From contig JAJOHG010000001.1 in assembly GCA_021029095.1 (NCBI GenBank), forward strand, positions 310,001-374,000: a stretch of DNA of 64,000 nucleotides. Direction: 5' to 3'. This DNA comes from Phellopilus nigrolimitatus. Taxonomy: Eukaryota > Basidiomycota > Agaricomycetes > Hymenochaetales > Hymenochaetaceae. How positions within the stretch are numbered: the first letter of the stretch is position 1; each line of letters starts with the position of its first letter. The notes under the pieces were generated by a model. The model made no database searches, was not told where the DNA came from, and saw only the letters and a list, made by a program, of their open reading frames with translations. Of the stretch, positions 31,879 through 43,251 are shown one piece after another. Made by a program: the position numbers and the translations under genes.

Positions 31879-33987
31879 ATGAATCCAACCTCTTCAAAAA
31901 ACTCTGCTAACAAAACCTCTAATGTGAAATCGCACATATGTCCACCGTCTAATGCTAAGCACCCTCGTGATCGCTGGGAGACTGCGTTTGTCTATGCCTT
32001 TATCATGAAGTTCACCAACCTACGGTCAAAGGTTGAAAGCTTTGAAAATCCATCCGAGTCAGTAAATTTCGCGCTTTCGCGAGCTTATCAATGTGTCCTA
32101 ACGCGCTTCCCACCGGTGGATAGTTTGGAGGATGCTATCCTGTCTCCGACGCAGCACCCCATACTGGTCCAGGTTCTTTCGCGTTTTGTGCTCAATCTCA
32201 GGCCGCAGACGCGTAATTTAAGGTGCGTCTCAAAGCACCATTTCCTGCTGTTGATTCGTGATATTTACTGATGCAAATTTCGCACACAGTCCTGAGCAAC
32301 TACCAGCGACTTTATCGTCCGTGCTGCAAGAGTACATGAAGTCTTCGGAAAGGACTGTGTTTTGGAATGAGGATCTTGGTACGAATGTCGATCCACTGCA
32401 GAAGGTCGAAGGTGGGATTTGGGGTGCAAGTTGGGACTTGAAGGTGAGCTAGTCCACGGAATTATGAGACGCTTCTCTGACACACTTGCTAATTGTATTG
32501 TAAAGCTCCGTATCCTTCGTCAGCTGGTTGAGCTTCAGCTCAGTCACAATCAGGAAGTCAGGGAGACAATTGATCGTGCATGGGGGGTCGTTCATAACAA
32601 ACACAGAAAGCGAGATACTTTATCGGCGCCACCCGACCCCAGCGACCCGCGTAGCATGGAACGCCTCAAAACTGCGCCTCTCGGCCTGGATCTTTCGAGA
32701 AAGCGCTATTGGGCTTTCGATGGTGCGTGTATTCGTCCTGCGCTTTTCCTATATTTACTGCTATTTGTGTTGGCACTGATGACTTGTACACCTTCTATGT
32801 TCTTTACCCATATGCGGCTTTACCCGTGAACGATGACGGCATCAGATTCACCGCGTTTATACATGTCATCGAATCCGTGGAAGGTCACTGCCGACTTCAA
32901 GACTGTCTCGACCACACGAGAGGAATACGTGAAAATCATTGAAGGTTTAGCTTCCGGGGAGCCTAAAAACTCGCAGAAAAAAACCAGCAAGTCCGAGAAT
33001 CAGCACATTCAGCTTAGAGGTCTCCTGGAATCGCGACTCGAAGCTATTGATCAAGAAATAGTCGTGAGTTTTTGAATACCCCTAGATGATTTTTGGATCC
33101 AGCGATCAAACAGCGCTTTCTTTCTTTCATTTTCCTGTGTTTTCTTTCTCTGTTAGCCAATATCGGCAAAACCAATATCTCACTTTCATTTTTTAGCGCG
33201 TCCAAAAGGTTCGCCGGAAAATTGAGCAGAGGGAGATACTGAAAGCACAGGCAGAGCTGCGTTCAACCCGGACTCGAAGACAGACTCGCCGGCCTGACTA
33301 TGTCTATAACCAGGATTTCGATGATGAAGTGTGTATCTTTTTTTTCCAACGTTCGCTTTTGTCGAGCTCAGATTTTTCCAGGAGGAGGGCGATGAATATA
33401 CATACCAAGACGACGAAGACGACGAAGATCGCCTAGAAATCGATGGGGACGAGTTCGGTGACGGGATAAGCCGAAGACGCTCGCAAAGGACTTCTACACG
33501 GAATGCCAATGGCAAGCGAACTTCGGACGCCCTCGGGGAATGGCGCGGGGAGCGACGGTCGACTAGGTTGGGCACCAACCCAGATCCAGTGAACGAAGGA
33601 CCATCGACAAAGCGCGCACGGACAGAAGAACGTAGTATCTCCAGTGCTCCATCCGATACCTTGGTTTCTCCTGTCCTGTCCTCTAGCGGGGCACCAACAG
33701 CGAAAAATGGCGCTGCAGCAGTCCGGCAGAATGAGCTCGTCGTGGAGCAAGTCGCAGGAAAGAAGAAGAGCAAGTTTTGGTATTATGCGGTTGAGCCTGT
33801 ACCTGGAACAGCCGCGTCCTCGTCGGTCCTATCCAATGATGTTGGAGAACTGGAGCTCAATGGCCATGGACTCAATGGCGACGGCCATAGCGATAGTGCT
33901 GTCGGCAAAGACTCGGTGGGTCAAAATGACGGCGGCGGTGCCCATGAGAATGGTCTTTCCGTCGCTCCAAACATGGAGGTGGCTTGA
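31879..33987 (+). CDS. WHIM-type (Itc1/WSTF-like) chromatin protein
   Basis: Resembles accessory subunits of ISWI chromatin remodellers. Start MNPTSSKNSANKTSN at 31879 is preferred; an in-frame ATG at 31774 is less likely. RDRWETAFVYAFIMKFTNLR and the following helices look like a DDT-type helical domain. KLRILRQLVELQLSHNQEVR resembles WHIM1. LGLDLSRKRYWAFDDSPRLY and MSSNPWK is the signature in which these proteins contact the linker DNA/ISWI module. LESRLEAIDQEI leads into a basic coiled coil with RTRRQTRRPDYVYNQDF, an acidic region (EEGDEYTYQDDEDDED) and a low-complexity tail ending APNMEVA. Several short introns. Confidence 0.75.
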
Positions 33988-35287
33988 CGAAGTACTAGTC
34001 TCGGGGCTTAATTTGTCGTCGGGGAAACACCTGCTTCGTCTAATTGTCACACGCCCTTGCTCGTCTATGTCCAGTGTGTAAAGATTGCTTTACCCTGTAC
34101 CCTCTTGTCCGACAGTCTTGCACATACTTCACAAACGTCGAAATTTTACAAAAAATTGGCTTTCCTTTTGGACGATGCTCCTGGCACGAAAAAATAATGA
34201 AAAAATCAAAACCAAACTCCGACTTTCCTCTTCCTTCCTGATGTAGACGACGAATCTGAAGATCACGGAGCTTCGGAGTATACCGAGGCAATCTTGACCA
34301 GACTCACGTCCTCCCTTCTGCGCATATGCATGTTCACGCCGAGCGTTGCCTAGGATGGACATTCTGACGTATTTGATAGGAATTGTAAAACTGGCTTCCT
34401 TTGGTGTGCTTTCTCTTTCTTACCAGAAGGCGACCAAGTCTTGCCACTTTATCTGGCCGGTTCTTGGAGGGCGCTCAATGCGGCGGATGCGGGATCCACG
34501 AATAGCAACCTCCCGTTTTGGTCTGCCGCCAACACTCGGCGACGCCTCCTTCGGCGTCCCTATGCATACCGTTCAACCATTGTTCACTCCAGGACAATCA
34601 ACACTAAGCCTTCACGTTTTTATTCTTTTGTTCTATTCAAACTTCATTAATTTTAGAGCGGTTTTATTATACAATGTCATAACGGCCCATACAATTGAAA
34701 TTAAATCCGTAGTAGATACTTAACATACTTCGACTTATTACATCCACAAATTCATCTGTCGACTGGTTGGCAGCGCGCGAATGATATTGCAAATTTCCTG
34801 TCAGACTTCAACAGAGGCTACGGAACTATATCGATTGATCTCCGACACTTTTCAAAGCGAAAAAGAGAAAGCTGGGACAAAATTTGTAGGAATAGTTCTG
34901 CGAACATGTTCTTCCATACGCCTTTGGGAAGCCAGTAAGTATGACCTGGCTATTGTAGTCTCAGAGAAAGATCAGCGGTTATAGAAACTATCGGAGAGCG
35001 ACAGAGGCTTCGTCAATTCGCGCAAAAATCTTTTGACTTAATATACATTTCCCCCCATTGCAATAATTGACCTGTATGTTGAAGGTAATAGAGATTTGCG
35101 CTTTCTTGAATATGAAGAGCATAGCTATCGCAAGAGCTGAAGTACCGCCGGTACCAATGTAAGAGAGCTTAGTGGGTGGCTGTCTGACTGATAAAGGTAG
35201 TGATTAATCAGCATGAGATTTGTCATTCCTGACGATCTCTGAAAGTATCACACTGACCATTGGCATGAGCGACGTCGACGATATTCT
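33988..35287. other. 1.3-kb intergenic before the mating-type locus
   Basis: No gene recognised. Open frames at 34346-34723 and nearby have no family signature. Likely 3' UTR of the WHIM gene and the promoter of MIP. Confidence 0.5.
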
Positions 35288-37760
35288 ATGCTGGCGAGGT
35301 CGACAAGGTTGAGGCTCCCGAGGACGCAAACAGCCTTTAGATTTCGTGCCTGTCTGAACGAAACGTCATCCAATGGACCCCGTTTTCGACCTGCGACGAC
35401 TGCGACTATCCCTGCCTCGTCAGAAGACACGTCTCTAATCCCTTTCTTCGATCAGCCACATAGACAGCGTTTTCGGTCGGTCGCGGCATCAGGGCTTTTC
35501 TCCCATAAATGCCTTACAGAGCCTCGCTCGGTAACATTCCTAGCCGAAGGAACGCTTCTCCGAGCAAAGCTTCTCACCGAACGAATCTTACACGCAAGGG
35601 AGTCGAGGGAGGAGCTGACATTGGCTCTGAAGAACCTGGACAAGCTGAGCGACCTGCTATGCGGAGTGATTGACCTTGCAGAGGTCATACGGAGCTCACA
35701 TCCAAACACTGCGTGGGTAGAAAGCGCAAATGATGCCTATGACATGTTGTGCGAGTTTATGAATGTGCTGAACACAGACGTTGGCCTTTATGAAGTACGT
35801 GGTCATTGCATATCTTTTTCAACAAATAATATTAACAAGCGAGGTTAAATTGTAGGTGCTAAAACGCGTGTTCTCGGATCCTACTATCGTCGAGTCTCTA
35901 AGTCCTGAGGCCTATTATACAGCTCTTATATTTTGGAGGGATTTTGAAAAATCTGCTATTAGTCTACCCGAAAACTCGCGGAAGAAATTCGTTTCCCTAT
36001 CGTCCGAAATCATCACTCTTGGACGTCAATTCCTCAATGAAGCAGCGTCTGCTCGTCCGCCCGCTTCGATCACTCCTTCAGAGCTGAATGGTTTGAAAGA
36101 TCTTGGAATGGGTGCACGTCTGCATCTCCAAGCCCACTTCACAAATAGCCCATTGGCCGTTTATCCTGGGTCACTACAAGCTCAGATGATAATGCGCTCA
36201 GCTCCTTTGGAGGATCCGCGGCGGAAACTTTACACTGCAGCAAGCTCGAGCACACCGGAGCAGGTTGACACACTGGAACGTTTGTTGCAAGCACGCGCTA
36301 AACTAGCTCGTTTATGCGGCAAAGAAAGCTACGCCCATTTGACGTTAAACGACAAGATGGCAAAATCTCCCGGTGAGTCTATTTTGATTACTTGCAATCT
36401 CTATCTGATATAATGTCAAAGAGCACGTCCATTATTTCCTTGATGCTTTGCTCACACACACTCGACCCTATGCTCGAAACGCCCTTTTTGCACTAAGTGA
36501 GAGGAAACAGAAGCATCTTGGATTGAGCACCCTCCCAGTTATCCAGGCCTGGGATCGTGACTACTACTGTCCTCCGGAACCCCCAGCCCCGCCGATTCCT
36601 CTCCCCCCATTAACACCCGGAACAGTATTTATGGCACTTTCACGACTGTTCAAACACCTTCATGGTATTACCTTACGTCCTGTAGATGCGGCAGAAGGTG
36701 AACTATGGCACTCTAGTGTACGCAAGCTCGAGGTAGTCGACGAGGGCGCTGGTGTTATTGGTTGGATATACGCAGATCTCTTTGCAAGAAGAGGGAAGGC
36801 TAGTGGCGCAGCACATTATACAGTACGGTGTTCTCGTCGCACCGACGACGACGATCCAGGTGCGGATTATATTCCAGCGGAATACATGGACAAGAATGTC
36901 CAGCTATCTCTAGAATTTGACAGAGAACACCGGACGCCTTTAAGAGGACTTAAGGGCGAATATCAACTCCCTGTGGTGGTCTTATTGTGCGAGTTCATGC
37001 CCCCTTCTGCTACGAAGGGTGCAACGTCGTTACATTGGTACGAAGTGCAAACCCTGTTTCACGAAATGGGCCACGCCATGCACTGTAAGCTCTTACTTCC
37101 CTCCACCACCAATATTCGATTCTGACGTGGATTTTAGCGATGATTGGTCGTACAGAATATCAGAATGTATCCGGGACTCGCTGTGCGACCGATTTCGTCG
37201 AGCTACCCTCGATCTTGATGGAGCACTTCCTGAGTTCGCCAACGGTCCTTAATCTGTTCGATCCCCATTCCACATCGTCTGTACCACGCACGGGGAACAA
37301 TCATCTTGATCCCTGTCATTCCATTGACACGCATACACAAATTCTTCTAGCCTGCCTCGATCAGAAGTACCATTCGCCCTTGGCTTCAGAATCCGACTTT
37401 GACTCTACACAGATCTATGCGAAGCTGCAGGAGACGAAGGGTTTGATCCCATTTGTCCCAGGGACGTCGTGGCAGACCCAGTTCGGGCATTTGTACGGTT
37501 ACGGTGCGACGTACTACTCGTATCTCTTTGATCGCGCAATTGCGTCGCGCGTGTGGACAAACGTCTTTGCTACAGACCCGCTCAGCCGTGAGACGGGGGA
37601 GCGTTTCAAGAACGAGGTGTTGAAATATGGTGGTGGGAAAGACCCGTGGACGATGGTCAGCACTCTACTGAATGCGCCAGAGTTGGAGAGCGGGGATGCA
37701 GAGGCCATGGCGGCCGTCGGGCGCTGGCGAATCGAGGATGAGATTTCGACTAGACATTGA
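35288..37760 (+). CDS. mip: mitochondrial intermediate peptidase (M3 metallopeptidase)
   Basis: Matrix zinc endopeptidase that removes an octapeptide from certain imported proteins after MPP cleavage. ATG at 35288 starts a basic presequence ([20 protein letters not shown]). Conserved blocks: [51 protein letters not shown], and the zinc site [10 protein letters not shown]. Then, across the next intron, [20 protein letters not shown] and [15 protein letters not shown] with the third ligand Glu. The C-terminus has [20 protein letters not shown] and ends IEDEISTRH. Five or so exons. In Agaricomycetes this gene lies beside the HD mating genes, exactly as here; only about 260 bp separate it tail to tail from HD1 copy b. 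Confidence 0.95.
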
Positions 37761-38016
37761 ATAATTTATCATCTGTCTGGATTATGGGCAATTTATCTAG
37801 CCGTTCAACGCATCTTTGGTCAATTGCAATGAAAATATATCTGACCTTCCCTTTATAACAGGGCGGTTTACTAGTACTTATACATTAATGATAAAAAAAA
37901 AAACGAAGATTCCGATGTTTAAGTACAATAAAAATAATGCAATAAATTACACCAGGCAAAAAAGATCCGATGAGAAAATCCAATTGAGCAGAGGAAAGGA
38001 AATCGGGGGTAAAATC

Positions 38017-40290
38017 TCAAGGATGAGATATGAGTTCTGCAAAAAACCATGTTAGCAATAGTACTCGACATGCAAGAGTCAGTCGACACACCTTGTTCGA
38101 GCCTCAACTCCTCTTCCGCAAGCCTGCTTCTTTCCGCTTTCAAATTCCTTAGTCGTTCTAACTTCGCTACTCTGTCCGCGTTCAACATGTTCTGAACGCA
38201 ATCCGACGACGGCATTGCTGACACTTTCGGGTCAAACGATATTCCAGATGGGACATCGAAATCCAACGTTGCGGGGTGCTGTGAGTCGTCGAAGAGAGCT
38301 AGCATACTGGGCGTAGAAAGAAGGTCTGTGTCAAATATAGAGGGGGATAACTCAGGGAATAGCTCTGAGCGAGGAGAGTATGATCCCGTCGGTGACGGGG
38401 TGCTCTCGGTCGAGTCGAAAAATAGATTCGGTATAGCAGGAGGACTGTCAGAGTCCACAGGAAGTTCCAAAGGTAATTCGCGAATCGGTAGCGGTAGAGG
38501 AGATGTCCTAGTGGGTGTAGATTGATCGCTGTCGCCGGAAGCCGAGAGACGAAGTTTTTCATCTGCTTTGTCGACAGGCACATCTTGGCTTTGCGAAACA
38601 GAATATGCGCTAGCCGTAACGTCACAACTGACACTGGTGAAACACGGATTATCTAGAAGAACCATTAGTTAGAAGAAAGAGAATCGAATCACAGATTATC
38701 AACCTACCTAAAGTGAAGGGATCCACTATTCGGGCTGTCGTTGTGACGCTGCCCGGAAAGTTGAATATACTGAGGTCTACATCACCCTCGGGCATGAGTC
38801 CACCGAGCATCGCATCAGTCGGTATATTGAAATCCAGAGTCGACCAAATATGTTCAAATTGTGTGAAATCGACCTCCCCGAGCGAGTCGCCAATATATGG
38901 TATTGCATCAGTAGTTGCTTGTGTTTGAGGAGAAGGTGGTAACTCCCGCAAACGCTTTGACACGGGCTCATATCCGTCAGAATGCGAGAGGCGGCGCTTC
39001 CGAGAAGGAGCATCTGGTAAGGCAGAAACTAGTAGCGAGGGATCATTAACATGCTCTGGAACTCTGCATGACAGATCAGCGTTGAGGGACAGCGTCTCAG
39101 GAGGGGGGCTGATGGACTCGATGCTCGCAGGACCTGATGTCGAGATGGTGCTCGAGTCTTCCGAGTATACGTTTCTGGATTTAAAAGTATGAGCAGCATT
39201 CGTACTTCAAAAAATGTATGAGTACTCACCGGGAGCGTTTTGGAGGACGACTCGAGGTGCGGACCGAGCTATCAAAACGATGTTTTTCATTCTCAGCCCT
39301 AATCTCGGTGTCGTCTGTCGCCACCATTTTTCTCTTTCTATTTCTCGTTAGTCCCGATCCTTCGGCCTCCCTTCCAATACGAGATGCTGGCGGATGTTCT
39401 TCTGCGACAACCTTGACTAAACCATCTATATGTCGCGCAATATCGCTAGTTCCAAGCTTGTCAGCGGAAAGTTTCTCCGCGGTCGCCTTCATCGCGATAA
39501 ATGCGTCAACTGGTAGCTTTCCGATAGGAAATTTCGCAGGTTCGCCCAGAAAAACGCTCCGAGCGCAATCAACAGTTAGAGCTCTATCGCCTTTGAAAAA
39601 GCGCTTCACAATCACCGTCCAGCCTATTTTCCGTCGAATATAGCTGAACCAATCTTCAATAGATTTCACGGAAACACCTGTCTCCTGTGCCAGCTTCGCC
39701 TTTACTGACTGTGATGGATATGGATTATAAATATGCTTGACTAGCCATGCATAGGCTCGAGGGGTATGTGAGGTGACGGAGCTTGCATCGCTGTCACTGA
39801 CCGCATTCGAAGATAAGCCGCAGTTCGAAGTACATGTAGATTGATTGAAAGAGGTTTGTTGCTTTGTATGTCTCTTTCGAGGGGCGGGGGGACATCGGTG
39901 TGACGCCTTTGGTGTTCTGCCATTCTTTGGACGGCTGAGGGAACCGTCCTCCGTCGAGGAGCTCGCATCATCATTCAGCGACATACGATTGAAAGCGCTG
40001 ATGAGTTGAGCTTGGCGTTTTTCCTCCACATTGGTATTGATACGCTCGACGCCCAGAAAGTGGTTGGCTAAGGCCACTCCGCTGGCCGCAACCTGTCGAA
40101 GCAATGCGAGAGTGCGCGCAGAAAGTGACGCGCGCGCCATCCCCTGGCTCGCAACCACTTGTAGCTGAGACAAATGTTCCATGAAAGCTTTCATGCTCTT
40201 TGGATCAGCCTCCACGGCATCGAGGAGCTCGTCTTCGAGCGTGAGCAGGCGCGTGTAAAGGTGGTCGTCAAGAGCGCGGTCGAGGACCAT
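38017..40290 (-). CDS. HD1-type homeodomain mating protein, copy b
   Basis: A mating-type transcription factor that pairs with a non-self HD2 protein. ATG at 40290 (MVLDRALDDHLYTRLLTLED) begins the helical N-terminal specificity/dimerisation region. The TALE-like homeodomain follows at about residues 170-225: WLVKHIYNPYPSQSVKAKLA, then SIEDWFSYIRRKIGW. The invariant Asn51 of the recognition helix (WFxN) is Tyr (residue 217). The exon junction after PPKRSR is in the same place as in copy a. A basic RKRKMVA and SRKRR likely act as NLS. The Ser/Pro/Asp-rich tail ends RVAKLERLRNL..EEELRLEQELISHP, related to copy a. About 700 residues, four exons. I numbered the copies a and b only for this window. 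Confidence 0.88.
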
Positions 40291-40740
40291 GACGGCGAGT
40301 TGCAGAACAGATAACTTGTGTAGGGAGATGAGGAAGTACGCTTTGAAGAGGAAAGCCAAAACGAGAACGCCTTTAGTGGAATAGGTGCAAGAGCGCGTTC
40401 GGAACGTGCATGTTCTGGGTAAGGTAGCCACTGAAGGGGGACTTCGGCTGCAGCTCGGTTAGGCAAACAATGGCCCAGACAAACAAGCGTAAGATGCGTG
40501 ATAATAATCTTTTGTCTCACAAGTACATGTGAATTCATGTTCTCCTTTTATTGAAAACGCACTTCATTTGCTCTATAAAGCAATGGAACGTATAGTGTGA
40601 AGGCTATATAGGTACAAGCACGCGGCGTAAGCTCTAATAGCGATGAAATAATAATAAAAATAATATCCGTGGAAAAAAAATCCCAGTTTGACGAAAGAAA
40701 AAGAAAAGCTATCGATAGAGTAGAGGGACAATTTAAAGCG

Positions 40741-42454
40741 TCATGCAAAAAGACCAATTCGCCGAGGCATTGTCGGAAAGTGGAGGAGATCGGAAAGGGG
40801 GTAGTTACGATAATTATGCAGAGCTGGTGCTTTGGTGGGAATATGTCTTGAAAGAGGCACGCGTCTCCTTGGTATCGACAGGTGGTCGCCCGGACTCTCG
40901 GTTTTTGCATCGGACGGCCGATCCGCATGTAGATTTTTCCGAGGGAATAGGGAGGACGGCTTCAGCGAATTCTTTTTTAGCTGGAAGGCATCGTCCTTGG
41001 AGGAAGAACGCGAGATGAGGGGTACGGCTTCATTGGGCGTTGACGAATGCGGTGCTGGATTAGAGGAGTATTTAATGCGTAAAGGTTGGATCAAGGCTGG
41101 CAAGGGGGCCGGGTATGTTCGCGTGATGAATGGAGTCGCCATATTGCATTGACTAGTTTTTTCCGACTGCTTGTGCTCCTGCAGTCGTCTCATCTCAGTG
41201 CGACGCGAATCGGGAATAGACAGAGCTCCAACTTCATCTAAAGAGAGACGACCAAAAGCGTCTACCATTGCGGAGACGTCTGGCTCATCGCAAACGAGCG
41301 CAATATTAGCGGTCGAAGCGCGACGTCTCCATTCCGGTTTGGCAAACGTAAAGACACCAAATCTGCATGAGAAAGGATCTTCGCGTCCTTCAAGGTCTGG
41401 TGGGTAAGAAGTCGGATACGCGTAACTGGGGGTCTGCCACGCAAGCGCGTCGCTATCCTCATTTACTGCGGTAAAAGATGACGATCTCGACGACTTGCTC
41501 TACGAAAAACAAACCGAAGTTAATTTCAATTGCGGTCCTACGGAACCAAAAACAACTCACTCCGTGATTGGCATCAGACTCGTTTTCAGTATCAAGTGCC
41601 GTCTCTTCTGATTCTGAAGAATCGGTATTTTTTTCCGCCATATCAGTAAGATCGTGGTAGTCCTTTGCATCGTAAAGAGTTGCATCGATTGAACGCGTCT
41701 TCAACGCGATTTTTTTCGTTCGCGTTCGATGGTTTTGAAACTTTTAAATAAATTATTAGTAAAGATCAATATTGCATGATTAAGAGAACGCACCCAAACA
41801 CCGATCTGACGAACACTCATCCCAGAAGTCTTCGCAAGAGAAAGCTTTACAGCGCGCGAGGGGAATGGATTCTCGTCAAAACATTTCTCGAGGACGGGAA
41901 GGAAATTCTAAGACAGATTAGATTCGCGCCGACTTGGAGCGTAAGTAAAAGAAACATACTGTGTTGAATTGTTGACTAGATCGCCTTCCAACGTCGTTAG
42001 ACTTCGCATTCGCAAATTGTGAACCAGCCGTCTGAACAAGATTCTCGCTCCAAGAGGCAACGGTTTGCACGTATAAACGGCGTATTTTCTGAAGACGAGC
42101 ATATGTCTCTAACTGCTTCTTGCTGCTCCGGCCTCGGAGAGTTGGCGCAATCCTTTGACACATATTGCGATAAATTCCGGCGTAATGGTCCGCCAACTCC
42201 GCACAACGCTGCGAATGAATCGCCGAAAGCTCTCGTGCAACCTCAATTGATGCGCCCTCTGATGTAAGGGCAAAAACCATAGCGAGTGGTTCGGGAACAG
42301 AGAGATTTATTGAAGGGAAAGCATCCAGAAATGCAGATGGCCCAGCGTCTTTTTCCACAATGGCAACATCGCATTCTTGCGGGGCAGCGTGTCGATGAAG
42401 TTCTGTAGAAATTTGAGAGATTTGAAACAGCAAGTCGTCCATAGATGCGAACAT
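40741..42454 (-). CDS. HD2-type homeodomain mating protein, copy b
   Basis: ATG at 42454 (MFASMDDLLFQISQISTELH) opens the helical dimerisation region. The HD2 homeodomain follows: NFLPVLEKCFDENPFPSRAV, LAKTSGMSVRQIGVW, then, across an intron between W48 and F49, FQNHRTRTKK. The recognition helix keeps Trp, Phe and Asn but has His in place of the usual Arg52. The next exons hold a Ser/Glu-rich acidic part and SKSSRSSSFTAVNEDSD, clearly paralogous to SSRSSSFTLVDNDEDN of copy a, and DPFSCRFG like DPFPCRFG there. The end is LLHFPTMPRRIGLFA. About 510 residues, four exons, shorter than copy a. It is transcribed in the same direction as HD1 copy b, 450 bp upstream of it. Confidence 0.87.
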
Positions 42455-43251
42455 GCTTGCTGCGTACGTAGGCGGAGGAAAACTTTAGTTTTTGAGCGAG
42501 AAAAATCAAACCGCAGAGAACTTTAGACACGCGATGAGAGTAGCCGGTGTGAACTTGAGAACAATAGGCGGCGTTGCTTGGCTTTGTGTTGCGTCGATCC
42601 CACTATGTAAGGACTAGCGTCGCCTGAACCACATCTATTGTCGTCCATATCAGGAAGCGGGCATTCCACATCCATTTCCACATCCTCGCGGGTGTCAGAG
42701 AGAATCTAACCCCCACGCCAAAAAGGAGTGTTTGGCCTTAATCTCGACGAGAAGCACTCGCCCAAGCCCCACCCCAGCACGTTCACCGAGCAGGAAACCC
42801 TCATCCCCCTTCCCTCCCAAGCTCTTTGTGCTCTCAAAGAGAAAACTTAATTTCACACCGGTTAACATGTGCAGAACCCGTGTGCCAACCGTACAACTCG
42901 CGATGGCGACCAAACCCACTGATGAACGAAATGCGGCCTCAGCGTTGATTGATTCATTACAGGCTCTTTGTACAGATAATCCACGGCCCTATGCAGAAAA
43001 AGAAAAGAAAATACAAAAAATACACGACTTTACAGAGATAGCGGATAAGTTACATGTGTGCGAGACCGAAACCGAATGAAATCCATGCGAATGCGAATGT
43101 GAATGCGAATGCGGGGTATGATGAAAATAATGCGCGAGATCCTAAGAAGAAAGAGAAAAAAATGCGGTAAAAAAATAATGAGAAATAAGAAAACGCGATG
43201 AAATGAAATCGAAGGTGAGTATAATGACGCAGGCGATGCGGTTGCGACTGA
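42455..43251. other. intergenic between the two HD pairs, with a short tandem repeat
   Basis: No gene. It is A-rich around 43000-43200 and contains five tandem copies (one imperfect) of a hexamer ATGCGA at 43085-43114. It holds the HD2 copy b promoter and the HD1 copy a 3' end. Confidence 0.55.

Noticed and set aside
33186..33773. A 195-codon minus-strand open frame over the WHIM gene
   Set aside because: It is the antisense shadow of the acidic and basic low-complexity exon of the WHIM protein, which has clear family motifs in the sense frame.
39029..39229. A stop codon that seemed to break HD1 copy b after its first intron
   Set aside because: The stop belongs to another frame. The phase-2 splice (CG|GTGAGT..CAG|A) gives an open frame through to the next exon.
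40290..40431. Extension of HD1 copy b upstream to 40431
   Set aside because: The codon at 40431 is GTG and the extension is hydrophobic and unlike HD1 N-termini; the ATG at 40290 opens the expected helical region.
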